Part shown: one piece after another, positions 36,798-45,171 of the stretch | Layout of the letters: each line of letters opens with the position of its first letter | Position numbering within the stretch: the first letter of the stretch is position 1 | Source of the DNA: Rhodobacterales bacterium | GTDB taxonomy: Bacteria > Pseudomonadota > Alphaproteobacteria > Rhodobacterales > Rhodobacteraceae | Assembly: GCA_017303485.1 (NCBI GenBank) | Contig: JAFLCY010000021.1 | Span: 1 to 47,173, forward strand | Direction of reading: 5' to 3' | Length of the DNA: 47,173 bases | Notes under the pieces: generated by a model | What the model was told of the DNA's origin: nothing | The model's database searches: none | Seen by the model: the letters and a program-made list of their open reading frames with translations, nothing else | Translations under genes and position numbers: made by a program

Positions 36798-37067
36798 ATG
36801 AGCATCACCGGCGCCGTCGTCCTTTATGCGGTCACCTGGTTCATGACGCTGTTCTGCGTGCTGCCGTATCGCACTGTGTCGCAGGACGAAGCGAAGGACA
36901 TCGTGCCGGGCACGCCCCCCGGCGCGCCCGCGGGCGAGGTGATGAAGCGCAAGGCCTGGATCACCACGCTGATCGCCACGCCGATCTGGCTTGTCATCGT
37001 GGGAATCATCCTCTCGGGCTGGATCACGATCGAGGATCTGGACTGGTTCGACCGCATCCGGCACTGA
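36798..37067 (+). CDS. DUF1467 family membrane protein
   Basis: 89 residues with two membrane segments (about 3-23 and 52-74) and the conserved loop LPYRTVSQDEA. AGGA lies about six bases before the ATG at 36798. DUF1467 genes commonly lie next to the epimerase gene in alphaproteobacteria (from memory). Function unknown. Convergent with the EI24-like gene. Confidence 0.85.
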   Translation: MSITGAVVLYAVTWFMTLFCVLPYRTVSQDEAKDIVPGTPPGAPAGEVMKRKAWITTLIATPIWLVIVGIILSGWITIEDLDWFDRIRH

Positions 37068-37080
37068 TCGCAGGTCCGGC

Positions 37081-37776
37081 CTAGCGTCCGGCGCTGGCCA
37101 ACCGGTGATAAAGATGGGTGAAGGTCGCCACGCCAAGGACCGGGATCACCAGGTTCAGGACCGGCACCGACAGCGGAGCCGCCATCAGCGCACCCGCCGC
37201 CCAAAGCGTCCAGCCGTTTCGGCGGCGCATGGCCTTGACTTCGGACGGCGGCAGCCGGCGCAGGGCGACCAGGCTGAAATACTCCCGCCCCAGAAGAAAA
37301 CCGTTCAGCCCCCAGAAGACCAGCGGAATGCCCGGGCCGACAAAGGGATAGAGAAGCAGCGCGAGCGCATTCACCGCGATCACCACCCCGAGGAAGTTGG
37401 CCGACTGGCGCAGGCTTTCGGCTAGCGGCAATGGCGTTGCCAGGGGCAGGGCGGGGTAGTGCCGGTCCTCGACCGCATCGGCCACGTCTTCCAGCAGCAG
37501 CCCGGTGAAGGCAGCGGCGACCGGAACCATAAGGAACACCGACAGCCCGAGCATGAAGAACAGCGAGGCCCAGCCCAGAAAGGTCTCCACCCCGGAAACC
37601 GGTCCGATGACCGGCAGGTCTATGGTGTCGGGCGAAAGCCACCAGATCGCCTGCAGGAACAGCACATAGACCGCGAACAAGAGCGCCAGCGCGAGGAGGA
37701 AGCCGACAAGGACCACCCGCCGGAAGCGGCGGTCGCCCAATTGGCCGAGCGCCTGGGCGAAGGCGCCGAAGATCAC
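37081..37776 (-). CDS. EI24/CysZ-like membrane protein
   Basis: 231 residues with about four to six hydrophobic segments; the ALAQL-type N-terminus (AFAQALGQLGDRRFRR), LLEDVADAVEDRHYP, and LNGFLLGREYFSLVALRR match EI24-domain proteins, which include CysZ sulfate transporters. Sulfate uptake is possible but not indicated by neighbours. The start is GTG at 37776, overlapping the TGA of the nitroreductase gene (GTGA), so they form one unit. Confidence 0.8.
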   Translation of the reverse strand: MIFGAFAQALGQLGDRRFRRVVLVGFLLALALLFAVYVLFLQAIWWLSPDTIDLPVIGPVSGVETFLGWASLFFMLGLSVFLMVPVAAAFTGLLLEDVADAVEDRHYPALPLATPLPLAESLRQSANFLGVVIAVNALALLLYPFVGPGIPLVFWGLNGFLLGREYFSLVALRRLPPSEVKAMRRRNGWTLWAAGALMAAPLSVPVLNLVIPVLGVATFTHLYHRLASAGR

Positions 37777-38351
37777 GTCTCGACCCAGGTGACGATGCGC
37801 GACAAGTCGGGGCGCGGACGGTCGGGACCATCCTCGGCCGGAGTGCCGATATGGACGATGCCGGCCACCGTCTCGCCGCCTTCGCAGCCGAAGGCGCGGG
37901 CGGCGAAGGTCGCATCATGCGCAGGCCATCCGGTCAGCCAGTTTGCTCCCCAGCCGGCGGCCTCGGCAGCGTTGACGATGCCGAGGCAAAGCGCGGCGGC
38001 GGACATGAACTGCTCGGCGGGCGGGATCTTGGGCGAAGGTTTCGGCGAAGCGATGACCACCACGGCCAGCTTGCCCAGATCGTACTGACCGCGCCCCTTG
38101 GCCACCTTTTCGACATCGCCGCCCAGTTCCAGCGCCCGCGCCTCGGCCAGGTCCGCCAACCTTCGGAACGCCGCGCCTTGCACGACGATCAGCCGCCAGG
38201 GTTCCAGCTTGCCATGATCGGGCACGCGGGTGGCGGCGGTCAGGATTTCCTCCACCTCCGCGCGGGTCGGAACCGGCAGCGAGAACAGCTTCGCGGGACG
38301 CGAGCGGCGGGCTTTCAGGAAGGCGAGGGCGGCGTCGTTGCGGCTGGGCAT
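37773..38351 (-). CDS. Nitroreductase family protein (YdjA-like)
   Basis: 192-residue FMN-dependent oxidoreductase. RRSRPAKLFSLP, ILTAATRVPDHGKLEPWR (FMN phosphate and isoalloxazine contacts) and AAEAAGWGANWLTGWPA are the family elements. Reduces nitro- or related compounds with NAD(P)H; physiological substrate unknown. The start at 38351 gives the usual MPSRNDAALAFLKARRS N-terminus. Coupled to the EI24-like gene downstream. Confidence 0.88.
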   Translation of the reverse strand: MPSRNDAALAFLKARRSRPAKLFSLPVPTRAEVEEILTAATRVPDHGKLEPWRLIVVQGAAFRRLADLAEARALELGGDVEKVAKGRGQYDLGKLAVVVIASPKPSPKIPPAEQFMSAAALCLGIVNAAEAAGWGANWLTGWPAHDATFAARAFGCEGGETVAGIVHIGTPAEDGPDRPRPDLSRIVTWVET

Positions 38352-38498
38352 GGGATACCTGAGTGTTTTCGTCGTGCGCAGCTTACGGGGATTGCCACGC
38401 AGGCGCCAGTCGTCGGAACGCCGTGAAATCACACACCGTGACCCTGCTTCCGTGCTAGAATGACGGCATTTCCAGCTGCAATTTTCAAGGTGCCCGCC

Positions 38499-39341
38499 AT
38501 GAGCGACAATTCCAGCCTGCTTCCCGTCTCGGCCCCGATCGCGCATTTTCAGGAGTTCTTCTGTCTCTTCGGACCTCCCGCGAACGCGCAGGCCAATCCG
38601 CCAGTGCAGGTCATCGTCAATCACGGCTTTGCCCTCGGCTTCTCGCCGGACCGGGGCCAGCCGCTCTGGGCCGCCTATCAGGTTGCCGCTGCTGTGCGCG
38701 ATCTGGATTTCCAGCGGCCCGAATTCTTCTACGACGATCCCCGCCTGCCCGAAGCCTGGCGGATCGGGACTCAGGGCTATGCAAGGGTGGGTGGCAAGAC
38801 CTATGACCGGGGGCATATGGTGCCGAACTTTGCCATCAACACCCAGTTCGGCCGGGTCGCGCAGTTCGAGACCTTCCTGATGTCGAACATCGTGCCGCAG
38901 CGCAGCACGATGAATCGTGGCATCTGGAAGAACCTGGAGCATGGGATCGTCAAGTCCTACGCGCCGATGCGAAAGCATGTCTGGGTGATCACCGGGCCGG
39001 TTTTCGGGGCCAACCCGCCCGTCATCCAGCGGCGGAACGGCAAGCTGATCCCGGTGCCCGAGGCGCTGTTCCTGATCGTCGCCGAGCCGGAGCGCTACCC
39101 CTACGACAGTCCCGGCAACCTGAACATCCTGGCCCTGCTGGTCCCGCAGGAGCATCCATCGACAAAACCCGAGACCGCGCCGATCTCCACCTTGCCCGAG
39201 ATCGAGATGCGGACCGGACTGACCTTCTTTCCTAGGCTTTCGGCGCAGGACAAGGCAAAGCTGGTGCTGCACACCAGCCCCTCGGTCTGGCCCTTCGAGG
39301 CGATCACGCCGGAAAACAGCGACGTGCCGCCCGAAGGCTAA
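38499..39341 (+). CDS. DNA/RNA non-specific endonuclease (NUC family), no signal peptide
   Basis: 280 residues. The catalytic DRGHM motif (His106) and NIVPQRSTMNRGIWKNLE, with Asn139 and Glu147 as the Mg2+-binding and stabilising residues, are intact, so it should cut single- and double-stranded nucleic acid. Most relatives are secreted, but neither this start nor the ATG at 38460 gives a signal peptide. The start at 38499 is preferred since TAGAAT (a good -10) overlaps the 38460 ATG and AAGG lies upstream of 38499. No immunity gene is evident. Convergent with the deacetylase; stop codons overlap by four bases. Confidence 0.85.
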   Translation: MSDNSSLLPVSAPIAHFQEFFCLFGPPANAQANPPVQVIVNHGFALGFSPDRGQPLWAAYQVAAAVRDLDFQRPEFFYDDPRLPEAWRIGTQGYARVGGKTYDRGHMVPNFAINTQFGRVAQFETFLMSNIVPQRSTMNRGIWKNLEHGIVKSYAPMRKHVWVITGPVFGANPPVIQRRNGKLIPVPEALFLIVAEPERYPYDSPGNLNILALLVPQEHPSTKPETAPISTLPEIEMRTGLTFFPRLSAQDKAKLVLHTSPSVWPFEAITPENSDVPPEG

Positions 39342-40441
39342 AGGCCAAGCGCCGTGGCAGCCTCGTCGATCCAGCCGGCCACGAAGGCATCGAAGCGCGC
39401 ATCGGGCTGGCGTTTAGCGAGTGTCGCGGCCAGCGGGTCCGGCGCGCTGACCGGGGCGCCGGACAATTCCTCCAGCACGGCATGGCCGCAGAAGGGGACA
39501 TAGACCTCGGAATAGCCGCCCTCATGCACCAGCACCAGCCGCCCGTCGCACAGCCGGTCGGCGGCCCGCATCACCAGCCGCGTCAGGTCCCGGAACGTCC
39601 CGGCGGTGCAGAGCATCCTGCCCAGCGGATCGACCGCCGCCGCGTCGAAGCCGCAGCCGACAATGATCGCCTCCGGCCTGAAGCGGTCGAGGGCGGGCAG
39701 GACGACCCGTTCCATGGCCCGAAGGTAGCTGACATGCCCCGCGCCCGGCGGTAGCGGCAGGTTCAGGTTGAACCCCAGCCCGGCGCCGGTGCCCGTCGCC
39801 TCGATCCCGCCGGTGTCCATCGGATAATTGCGGTCCTGATGCAGGCTGATCGTCAGGACATCGGGGTCGTCATAGAAGATCGCCTCGGTCCCGTTGCCGT
39901 GGTGGACGTCCCAGTCGATCACCGCCACACGGCGGGCGAGCCCTTCAGCCTGCACGGCGCGAATGGCGATGGCGATGTTGTTGAGAAGGCAGAAGCCGTT
40001 CGGGAAATCGGCCGTGCAGTGATGGCCCGGCGGACGCGACAGCGCATAGGCGTTCCGCACCTCGCCCCGCAGCACCGCTTGCACGGCGGCTGTCGCAAGT
40101 CCTGCCGACAGCGCGGCGATCTCGTAACCGCCCGCGCCGAACGGGGTGCGCAGGCCCAGCTCGCCGCCGCCCGCATCCGACATGGCCTTGAAGGCTGACA
40201 GGTAGCTTTCGGGATGAACGCGCAGAAGGTCGTCCTTCGTGGCAGCTTCGGCCCCCCGCATCACCAGATGGCGGGTCAGCCCTGTGACTTCGATCAGGTT
40301 CCGCAGTCGCCGCTTGGTCTCGGGGTTCTCCGGCAATCCGGCGAAAGTAGGCTGGATCAGGCCCGCCACCGGCAGGGTGAAGGCATAGTTGCCGCCGCCA
40401 TGCCAGAAGCAGCGCTCGTCCGAGTAGAAGGCGGTGGTCAT
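39338..40441 (-). CDS. Histone deacetylase-like amidohydrolase (class II HDAC/HDAH)
   Basis: 367 residues of the arginase/deacetylase superfamily. Active-site pair His140-His141 in PPGHH, zinc ligands Asp178 and His180 in DWDVHHGNG and Asp266 in GFDAA, and catalytic Tyr310 in EGGYS are all present. The whole layout resembles bacterial HDAH (FB188 type): TKRRLRNLIE, ISLHQDRNYP, DPLGRM. Natural substrates of these enzymes are probably acetylpolyamines or other acetylated small amines. A GGGAG ribosome site and a TAGTCT -10 candidate lie upstream. Not linked to other acetyl-amine genes here. Confidence 0.9.
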   Translation of the reverse strand: MTTAFYSDERCFWHGGGNYAFTLPVAGLIQPTFAGLPENPETKRRLRNLIEVTGLTRHLVMRGAEAATKDDLLRVHPESYLSAFKAMSDAGGGELGLRTPFGAGGYEIAALSAGLATAAVQAVLRGEVRNAYALSRPPGHHCTADFPNGFCLLNNIAIAIRAVQAEGLARRVAVIDWDVHHGNGTEAIFYDDPDVLTISLHQDRNYPMDTGGIEATGTGAGLGFNLNLPLPPGAGHVSYLRAMERVVLPALDRFRPEAIIVGCGFDAAAVDPLGRMLCTAGTFRDLTRLVMRAADRLCDGRLVLVHEGGYSEVYVPFCGHAVLEELSGAPVSAPDPLAATLAKRQPDARFDAFVAGWIDEAATALGL

Positions 40442-40564
40442 CGGTCGTCTCCCTTTCGGCGGAGACTAGGGGCGGCAGCGAAGTTTGGCCAGACATGGGC
40501 CTATACTTGCCGCCCGCGAAATTTGTCCCTTGCCGCGCAGGCCAAGCCCGGCTTTCAAAGCGAC

Positions 40565-40813
40565 ATGACCGACCTCAGCCACATTGCCCAGCCCGGCACG
40601 ACCATCGCGATCCGCGTCACGCCCAACGCCCGCCGGGCCGGGGTGGAACTGGCCGAGGGCCAGATCCGCATATTGGTCACCGAAACGCCCGAGGCCGGAA
40701 AAGCCACCGAAGCCGCCCGTGCGGCGCTGGCCAAGGCCATGGGCGTGGCGAAAACCCGGCTGACCCTGGTCCGCGGGGCGACCTCGCGCGACAAGCTCTT
40801 CCGGCTCGACTAG
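40565..40813 (+). CDS. DUF167 (YggU-like) protein
   Basis: 82 residues with IAIRVTPNARRAGVELAEGQIRILVTETPEAGKATEAAR, the DUF167 core, ending with VRGATSRDKLFRLD. Function unknown; often near amino-acid or cell-division genes in other bacteria. Shares CTAG with the convergent next gene so both stop codons overlap. Confidence 0.85.
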   Translation: MTDLSHIAQPGTTIAIRVTPNARRAGVELAEGQIRILVTETPEAGKATEAARAALAKAMGVAKTRLTLVRGATSRDKLFRLD

Positions 40814-41049
40814 GCTTTCCGCTCCAGCCGGTAGCTGCCTTCCGGCAGGTTCAGCGCGGCGGCCAGATCGCGGACCTGGGTCATCGACAGGGTGATGCGC
40901 AGAACCTCGTCGGTCTGCGGATCGACCTGTTCGACGGTCACGCAATCCTCGAAGGCATTGATCACGATGTCTTCCAGAAGCGGCAGATCGCCGCCCTCGT
41001 CGACCAGGGTGATAACGGTGGCGTCGAATTCGTGTTCGATGGTGAACAT
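40810..41049 (-). CDS. Small hypothetical protein, 79 residues
   Basis: Begins MFTIEHEFDATVITLVDEGG, is acidic with two or three beta strands, and ends with a basic LPEGSYRLERKA. No signal peptide, membrane segment or cysteine-based site. I do not recognise the family. The reading is supported by tight convergent packing with DUF167 and codon usage like its neighbours. Confidence 0.7.
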   Translation of the reverse strand: MFTIEHEFDATVITLVDEGGDLPLLEDIVINAFEDCVTVEQVDPQTDEVLRITLSMTQVRDLAAALNLPEGSYRLERKA

Positions 41050-41186
41050 GCCGGAAGGCTAGCGCCCGGCGCCGGGCAGGGCAACGGATTCGCACAGCGC
41101 CCGCGAAAGATCATGAAAGGTTTGTGAGCGCATCTTTCCCTCGCCAACGGATTTGCTACCCTCTGGCTCTCCCGTCGAGGTTTCCC

Positions 41187-41894
41187 ATGCGCTTTCCCCT
41201 GCTTGCCGCCCTGTCCCTGGTCCTGGGCGGCTGCGTCCCCACCTACACCGCCCCGCCTGCGGTCCGGACGACCGCGACAGCGCCGGTCCAGCCTGCGCGT
41301 GCCGCCGCCGAGACGTTCCTGACCGTGGTTTCCCGGGTGGAACCCGTGGCGGAACGCTATTGCCGCGATCGCGGCGTGGCGCGGAACTGCGACTTTCGCA
41401 TCGTCATCGACGACCGGCCCGGCCAGCCGCCCAATGCTTTCCAGACGCTCGATTCCTTCAACCGACCGGTGATCGGCTTCACCCTTGCGCTGATCGCCGA
41501 TGCGCGGAACCCCGATGAGCTGGCCTTCGTTCTGGGTCACGAGGCCGCCCACCACATCGAAGGGCATATCCCCAAGCGCCAGGACCAGGCGATGTCCGGC
41601 GCGCTGCTTGCCGGGGTTCTGGCGCAGGCAAGCGGTCTTTCGCCCGAAGAAGTGAAAGAGGCGCAGAACCTGGGGGCCGAGGTGGCGGCGCGCAGCTACT
41701 CCAAGGATTTCGAGCTGCAGGCCGATGCGCTGGGGGCCGAGATCACCTTGCTTGCTGGCTATGATCCCGTGCTTGGCACCGGCTTCTTCGACCGGTTGCC
41801 GGATCCGGGCGACAAGTTCCTCGGCAGCCATCCTCCGAACGCGGCCCGCAAGGCGGTGGTCGCAGCGACGGTCCGCCGCCTGAACGGGTCTTGA
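41187..41894 (+). CDS. M48 family metalloprotease, lipoprotein
   Basis: 235 residues. Lipoprotein signal peptide with lipobox LGGC (Cys16), so anchored to the outer or inner membrane facing the periplasm. Zinc motif HEAAHH (HExxH at 118-122) with the third ligand Glu in FELQADALGAE (Glu176), and the C-terminal SHPPNAARKA. Likely a BepA/LoiP-type envelope quality-control protease, without the TPR domain of BepA. GAGG lies six bases before the ATG; an upstream GTG would bury the signal peptide. Confidence 0.9.
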   Translation: MRFPLLAALSLVLGGCVPTYTAPPAVRTTATAPVQPARAAAETFLTVVSRVEPVAERYCRDRGVARNCDFRIVIDDRPGQPPNAFQTLDSFNRPVIGFTLALIADARNPDELAFVLGHEAAHHIEGHIPKRQDQAMSGALLAGVLAQASGLSPEEVKEAQNLGAEVAARSYSKDFELQADALGAEITLLAGYDPVLGTGFFDRLPDPGDKFLGSHPPNAARKAVVAATVRRLNGS

Positions 41895-41960
41895 TCTGGG
41901 TCAAGGCGCCTTGTCCGGCTTTTGATCACCATCGCCCCGAAGAACGGGGAGGGCAGGATC

Positions 41961-42209
41961 ATGATCGGATATCCCGAGGCGCCGAAAGCGTGGTGGCTCA
42001 CCCGCGGCATGGCGCGGATTTCAGGGGTGAACCTGCCGCGCGCGGTGGTCGAAGGCTGGTTGCGGCGGACCGAGCTGGAAGACCTGATTTCCCGCTGCGC
42101 CGCCTGCGGCCGCAGCGCGGAATGCGAACGCTGGCTGGTCAGGTCGGGAGCGGCGCAGGCAATGCCGGAGTTCTGCCCGAACAAGGCCGGGATCGAGGCC
42201 CTGGGCTAG
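41961..42209 (+). CDS. DUF6455-like small cysteine protein
   Basis: 82 residues. Four cysteines in the pattern CAAC, AEC and FCPN, consistent with a small metal or disulfide site, and the ARISGVNLPRAVVEGWL segment typical of DUF6455. Preceded by an AGGA site. Followed by a strong hairpin terminator. Function unknown. Confidence 0.75.
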   Translation: MIGYPEAPKAWWLTRGMARISGVNLPRAVVEGWLRRTELEDLISRCAACGRSAECERWLVRSGAAQAMPEFCPNKAGIEALG

Positions 42210-42258
42210 TCGTCGGGTATTTGTCACGACGCGGTGCCGTCGACCTATGGCCGGCACT

Positions 42259-42305
42259 GCGGCGGCGGCGGGCCTCCCTCCCCCTCTGGCCCGCCGCCGC
42301 TTCTT
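42259..42305 (+). terminator. Terminator after the DUF6455 gene
   Basis: Perfect 12-bp GC stem (42262-42273 with 42289-42300), a 15-base pyrimidine-rich loop, and TTCTT following. Lies 50 bases after the stop. Confidence 0.7.
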
Positions 42306-42321
42306 GCCCTAGCTTTGCGTC

Positions 42322-42696
42322 ATGATCGTACTGGAAGACCTTCTGCGCGACCGGGGTTCGCGCTATGCGGCTTCGGCTGGCCGCGTCACCAATAAGGCCG
42401 AGATCGACGCCTTCCTCGCCGCGCTGCGCCGACGCCGCAAGTTCAACAAGGCCACGCATCATTCCTGGGCAGCGCTTCTGGCTGACGGAGGTCCGCTGAA
42501 AAACGACGATGGCGAATCCGGGGCCGGGGCAGTGATCCTGAAGATGCTGGAGCGCGAGGGTGTGCCAGACCGTATCGTCGTCGTGACGCGCTGGTACGGC
42601 GGTGTGCATCTGGGCGGCGACCGTTTTGCCCATATCGTCACCTGCACCCGCGCGGCACTGGCCGCCCTGCGGGATGCGGCGGACAGCCAATCCTGA
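42322..42696 (+). CDS. YigZ/IMPACT N-terminal domain protein
   Basis: 124 residues consisting of one UPF0029/IMPACT domain: KFNKATHHSWA, DDGESGAGAVILKMLE, and VVVTRWYGGVHLGGDRF are diagnostic. It lacks the second domain of YigZ. Homologues influence translation or GCN2-type regulation in eukaryotes; bacterial role unclear. No Shine-Dalgarno; TAGCTT ends six bases upstream of the ATG. Confidence 0.85.
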   Translation: MIVLEDLLRDRGSRYAASAGRVTNKAEIDAFLAALRRRRKFNKATHHSWAALLADGGPLKNDDGESGAGAVILKMLEREGVPDRIVVVTRWYGGVHLGGDRFAHIVTCTRAALAALRDAADSQS

Positions 42697-42725
42697 TACG
42701 CATTCGCATTTCTGCATGAAAATCT

Positions 42726-42754
42726 TTGGTGGCAGAGCCTTGGCCTGCTAGACT
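42726..42754 (+). promoter_or_regulatory. Candidate promoter of the oxidase-like membrane protein gene
   Basis: TTGGTG (42726-42731), 17-base spacer, TAGACT (42749-42754). The -35 lies in the left arm of a 7-bp inverted repeat (42727-42733 with 42764-42770). Confidence 0.4.
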
Positions 42755-42796
42755 CCCTTGCGGGCCACCAGAGCCCGAAAAAACGAGGGAACGATC

Positions 42797-43171
42797 ATGA
42801 ACGTCTCACGCGGTTTCATCGTGATGGGTGCGATTTACCTTGTCGTCGGTATCCTGTTCGGCAGCTACATGGGCGGCAGCGGAGATCACACGCTCGCCCC
42901 GGTTCATGCGCATATCAACCTTCTGGGCTTCACACTGATGACGGTCTTCGGCATCGGTTACCGGCTGATCCCGGGCCTCGCCGACGGGGTGCTGCCGAAA
43001 CTGCACTTCTGGCTGCACCAGCTGGGCGCGCTCCTTCTCTTGCTCGGATTGTTCCTGATGATGTCCGGCAGGGTAGCCGAGGCAACGATCGGTCCGGTCT
43101 TTCCGGTGCTGGAGGGCGCAGTCCTCATCGGCGCGGTCCTGTGGCTGGTGGGTGTCGTCCGCAACGCCTGA
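42797..43171 (+). CDS. Small heme-copper-oxidase-like membrane protein
   Basis: 124 residues with four membrane segments. The helix PVHAHINLLGFTLMTVFGIGYRLIP resembles a helix II-type HxH segment of cytochrome oxidase subunit I, and such short proteins are annotated as cytochrome-c oxidase relatives. It is far too short to be an oxidase subunit and lacks the other heme and copper ligands. Its role is unknown; heme or metal binding through the two histidines is possible. GAGG lies seven bases before the ATG. Confidence 0.75.
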   Translation: MNVSRGFIVMGAIYLVVGILFGSYMGGSGDHTLAPVHAHINLLGFTLMTVFGIGYRLIPGLADGVLPKLHFWLHQLGALLLLLGLFLMMSGRVAEATIGPVFPVLEGAVLIGAVLWLVGVVRNA

Positions 43172-43190
43172 AACCGGGCCTCCGGACGTC

Positions 43191-43219
43191 TCGACGCGCG
43201 CGGCCTCCGCGGCTAGTCT
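43191..43219 (+). promoter_or_regulatory. Candidate promoter of dgkA
   Basis: TCGACG (43191-43196), 17-base spacer, TAGTCT (43214-43219), with a leader of about 20 bases containing a GGGGAG ribosome site. Confidence 0.4.
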
Positions 43220-43245
43220 CCCGGCCAGGGACAGGGGAGAAACCG

Positions 43246-43608
43246 ATGCGCGACATGCTCGCGGCCGAACTGCGGCGGCTGGCCAATACTGTGATCTGGT
43301 CCTGGGACGGCTTCCGTGCCGCCTGGGCCACCGAAAAGACGCTGCGGCAGTGGACGATTGCCAATGCCCTTTCCGCCGCCCTGGCCTTCACGCTGGACCT
43401 GACCCCCGGCGAACGGGCGCTGATCCTGGCGCTCGGGCTGCTGGTGCTGGCGGCAGAGCTGATCAACACCGCCATCGAAGAGGTTGTCGACCATATTTCC
43501 CCCGGCCCCGATCCGCGGGCGAAAAAGGCCAAGGATTGCGGGTCGGCCTGCGTGGCGCTGGCAGCGATTGCCGCCGGAGTGGCCTGGGTGGTGCTGCTGG
43601 TAGGGTGA
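43246..43608 (+). CDS. dgkA: Diacylglycerol kinase, DgkA type
   Basis: 120 residues, about the length of E. coli DgkA, with three membrane helices. The catalytic stretch ELINTAIEEVVDHIS gives Glu71, Asn74 and Glu78 equivalent to E. coli Glu69, Asn72 and Glu76, and AKKAKDCGSACVALAA is the third-helix entry. Phosphorylates diacylglycerol to phosphatidic acid in the inner membrane. GGGGAG precedes the ATG. The stop lies five bases from the convergent rimO stop. Confidence 0.93.
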   Translation: MRDMLAAELRRLANTVIWSWDGFRAAWATEKTLRQWTIANALSAALAFTLDLTPGERALILALGLLVLAAELINTAIEEVVDHISPGPDPRAKKAKDCGSACVALAAIAAGVAWVVLLVG

Positions 43609-43613
43609 GGGGG

Positions 43614-45008
43614 TCAGACGACCCGCCCCCAAAGATCATACTCCCCAGCCTCGTCCACCTCGACCGTGACGATATCCCCCGGTTTCAGCGTCTCGAAGCC
43701 TTCGTCGATGAACAGGTTGCCGTCGATCTCGGGCGCGTCGGCCTTGGTGCGGCAGGTGGCGCCGTCCTCGTCCACGTCGTCGACGATGACGTCCAGCACT
43801 TTTCCAACCTTTGCCCCCAGTTTCGCCGCGGAAATTGCCTGAGCCTTTTCCATAAAGCGATCAAACCGCTCTTGCTTGACCTCTGGCGCGACATGATCCG
43901 GCAGGTCGTTCGACCGCGCCCCCGCCACGTTCTCGTACTGGAAGCAGCCGACCCGATCCAGTTGCGCCTCGTCCAGCCAGTCAAGAAGGGTCTGGAACTC
44001 GGCCTCGGTCTCACCGGGATAGCCCACGATGAAGGTCGAGCGCAGGGTCAGGTCGGGCGAGATGGCGCGCCAGGCGGAAATCTCGTCCAGCGTCCGCGCG
44101 GCGGCGGCCGGGCGCGCCATGCGCTTCAGCGTGTCGGGATGGGCGTGCTGGAACGGGATGTCCAGATAGGGCAGCACCAGCCCGTCCGCCATCAGCGGGA
44201 TCAGCTCGCGCACATGCGGGTAGGGATAGACGTAATGAAGCCGCACCCAGGCCCCCAGTTTCCCCATTTCCCGCGCAAGATCAGTGATATGCGCCCGAAC
44301 TTCGCCGCCTTTCCAGGGGCTGGGGTCGTGCTTGCGGTCCACGCCATAGGCGCTGGTGTCCTGCGAGATCACCAGCAGTTCCTTCACCCCGGCCTCCACC
44401 AGCTTTTCCGCCTCGCGCAGCACGGCATGGGCGGGGCGCGATACCAGCCGGCCCCGCATGTCCGGGATGATGCAGAACTTGCACTTGTGGTTGCAGCCCT
44501 CGGAAATCTTTAGATAGCTGTAGTGCCGGGGGGTCAGGCTGACCCCGGTCGCGGGCAGAAGGTCGATGAACGGATCGGGCGCGGGGGGCACCGCGCCATG
44601 CACCGCATCCAGCACCGCCTCGTACTGATGCGGTCCGGTCACCGCCAGCACCTTCGGATGCGCGCCGGTGATGTAGTCGGGCTCCGCCCCCAGGCAGCCG
44701 GTCACGATCACCCGGCCGTTTTCCTGCAGGGCCTCGCCAATCGCCTCAAGGCTTTCGGCCTTGGCCGAATCCAGAAAGCCGCAGGTGTTGACGATCACCG
44801 CATCCGCGCCCTTGTAGTCGGGGCTGATCGCATAGCCCTCGGCGCGCAGCCGGGTCAGGATGCGCTCAGAATCGACCAGCGCCTTCGGACAGCCAAGGCT
44901 GACCATGCCGATGGTTGGCTGAAGCGAGCCGTCAGGTCGGGCGCGCCGCGTGTCGGGCACCAGGGCACGGGCAAGATCTGGGCGAAGGATGGGCGGATTT
45001 TCGGACAT
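43614..45008 (-). CDS. rimO: Ribosomal protein uS12 methylthiotransferase
   Basis: 464 residues, radical-SAM enzyme adding a methylthio group to the conserved Asp of ribosomal protein S12. First Fe-S cluster cysteines Cys40 ([12 protein letters not shown]), Cys76 (NTCGF) and Cys105 (TGCLGAE); radical-SAM CNHKCKFC at 172-179; C-terminal TRAM domain. The SLGCPK opening and YVYPYPH fit RimO rather than MiaB. The start at 45008 gives [10 protein letters not shown]; the open frame continues upstream but overlaps the next promoter. Confidence 0.95.
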   Translation of the reverse strand: MSENPPILRPDLARALVPDTRRARPDGSLQPTIGMVSLGCPKALVDSERILTRLRAEGYAISPDYKGADAVIVNTCGFLDSAKAESLEAIGEALQENGRVIVTGCLGAEPDYITGAHPKVLAVTGPHQYEAVLDAVHGAVPPAPDPFIDLLPATGVSLTPRHYSYLKISEGCNHKCKFCIIPDMRGRLVSRPAHAVLREAEKLVEAGVKELLVISQDTSAYGVDRKHDPSPWKGGEVRAHITDLAREMGKLGAWVRLHYVYPYPHVRELIPLMADGLVLPYLDIPFQHAHPDTLKRMARPAAAARTLDEISAWRAISPDLTLRSTFIVGYPGETEAEFQTLLDWLDEAQLDRVGCFQYENVAGARSNDLPDHVAPEVKQERFDRFMEKAQAISAAKLGAKVGKVLDVIVDDVDEDGATCRTKADAPEIDGNLFIDEGFETLKPGDIVTVEVDEAGEYDLWGRVV

Positions 45009-45109
45009 GGGCCGCCTATACCGCGCCCGCGCCCCTGTGGAAAGCCCGCAGGAAATACTGGCGGCGCCCGTCGGGCTAGGCCATTTGATGCCAGTCAGGT
45101 GCCCCCGAC

Positions 45110-45137
45110 TTGGCAACCGACCGCCCGGGGGCATAAG
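45110..45137 (+). promoter_or_regulatory. Candidate promoter of the AsmA gene
   Basis: TTGGCA (45110-45115), 16-base spacer, CATAAG (45132-45137). An 8-bp inverted repeat TGCCCCCG / CGGGGGCA (45100-45107, 45126-45133) straddles the -35 and touches the -10. Confidence 0.4.
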
Positions 45138-45171
45138 CTTTGGCAAAACAAGAAAATCCAAGGAGCAGAAC

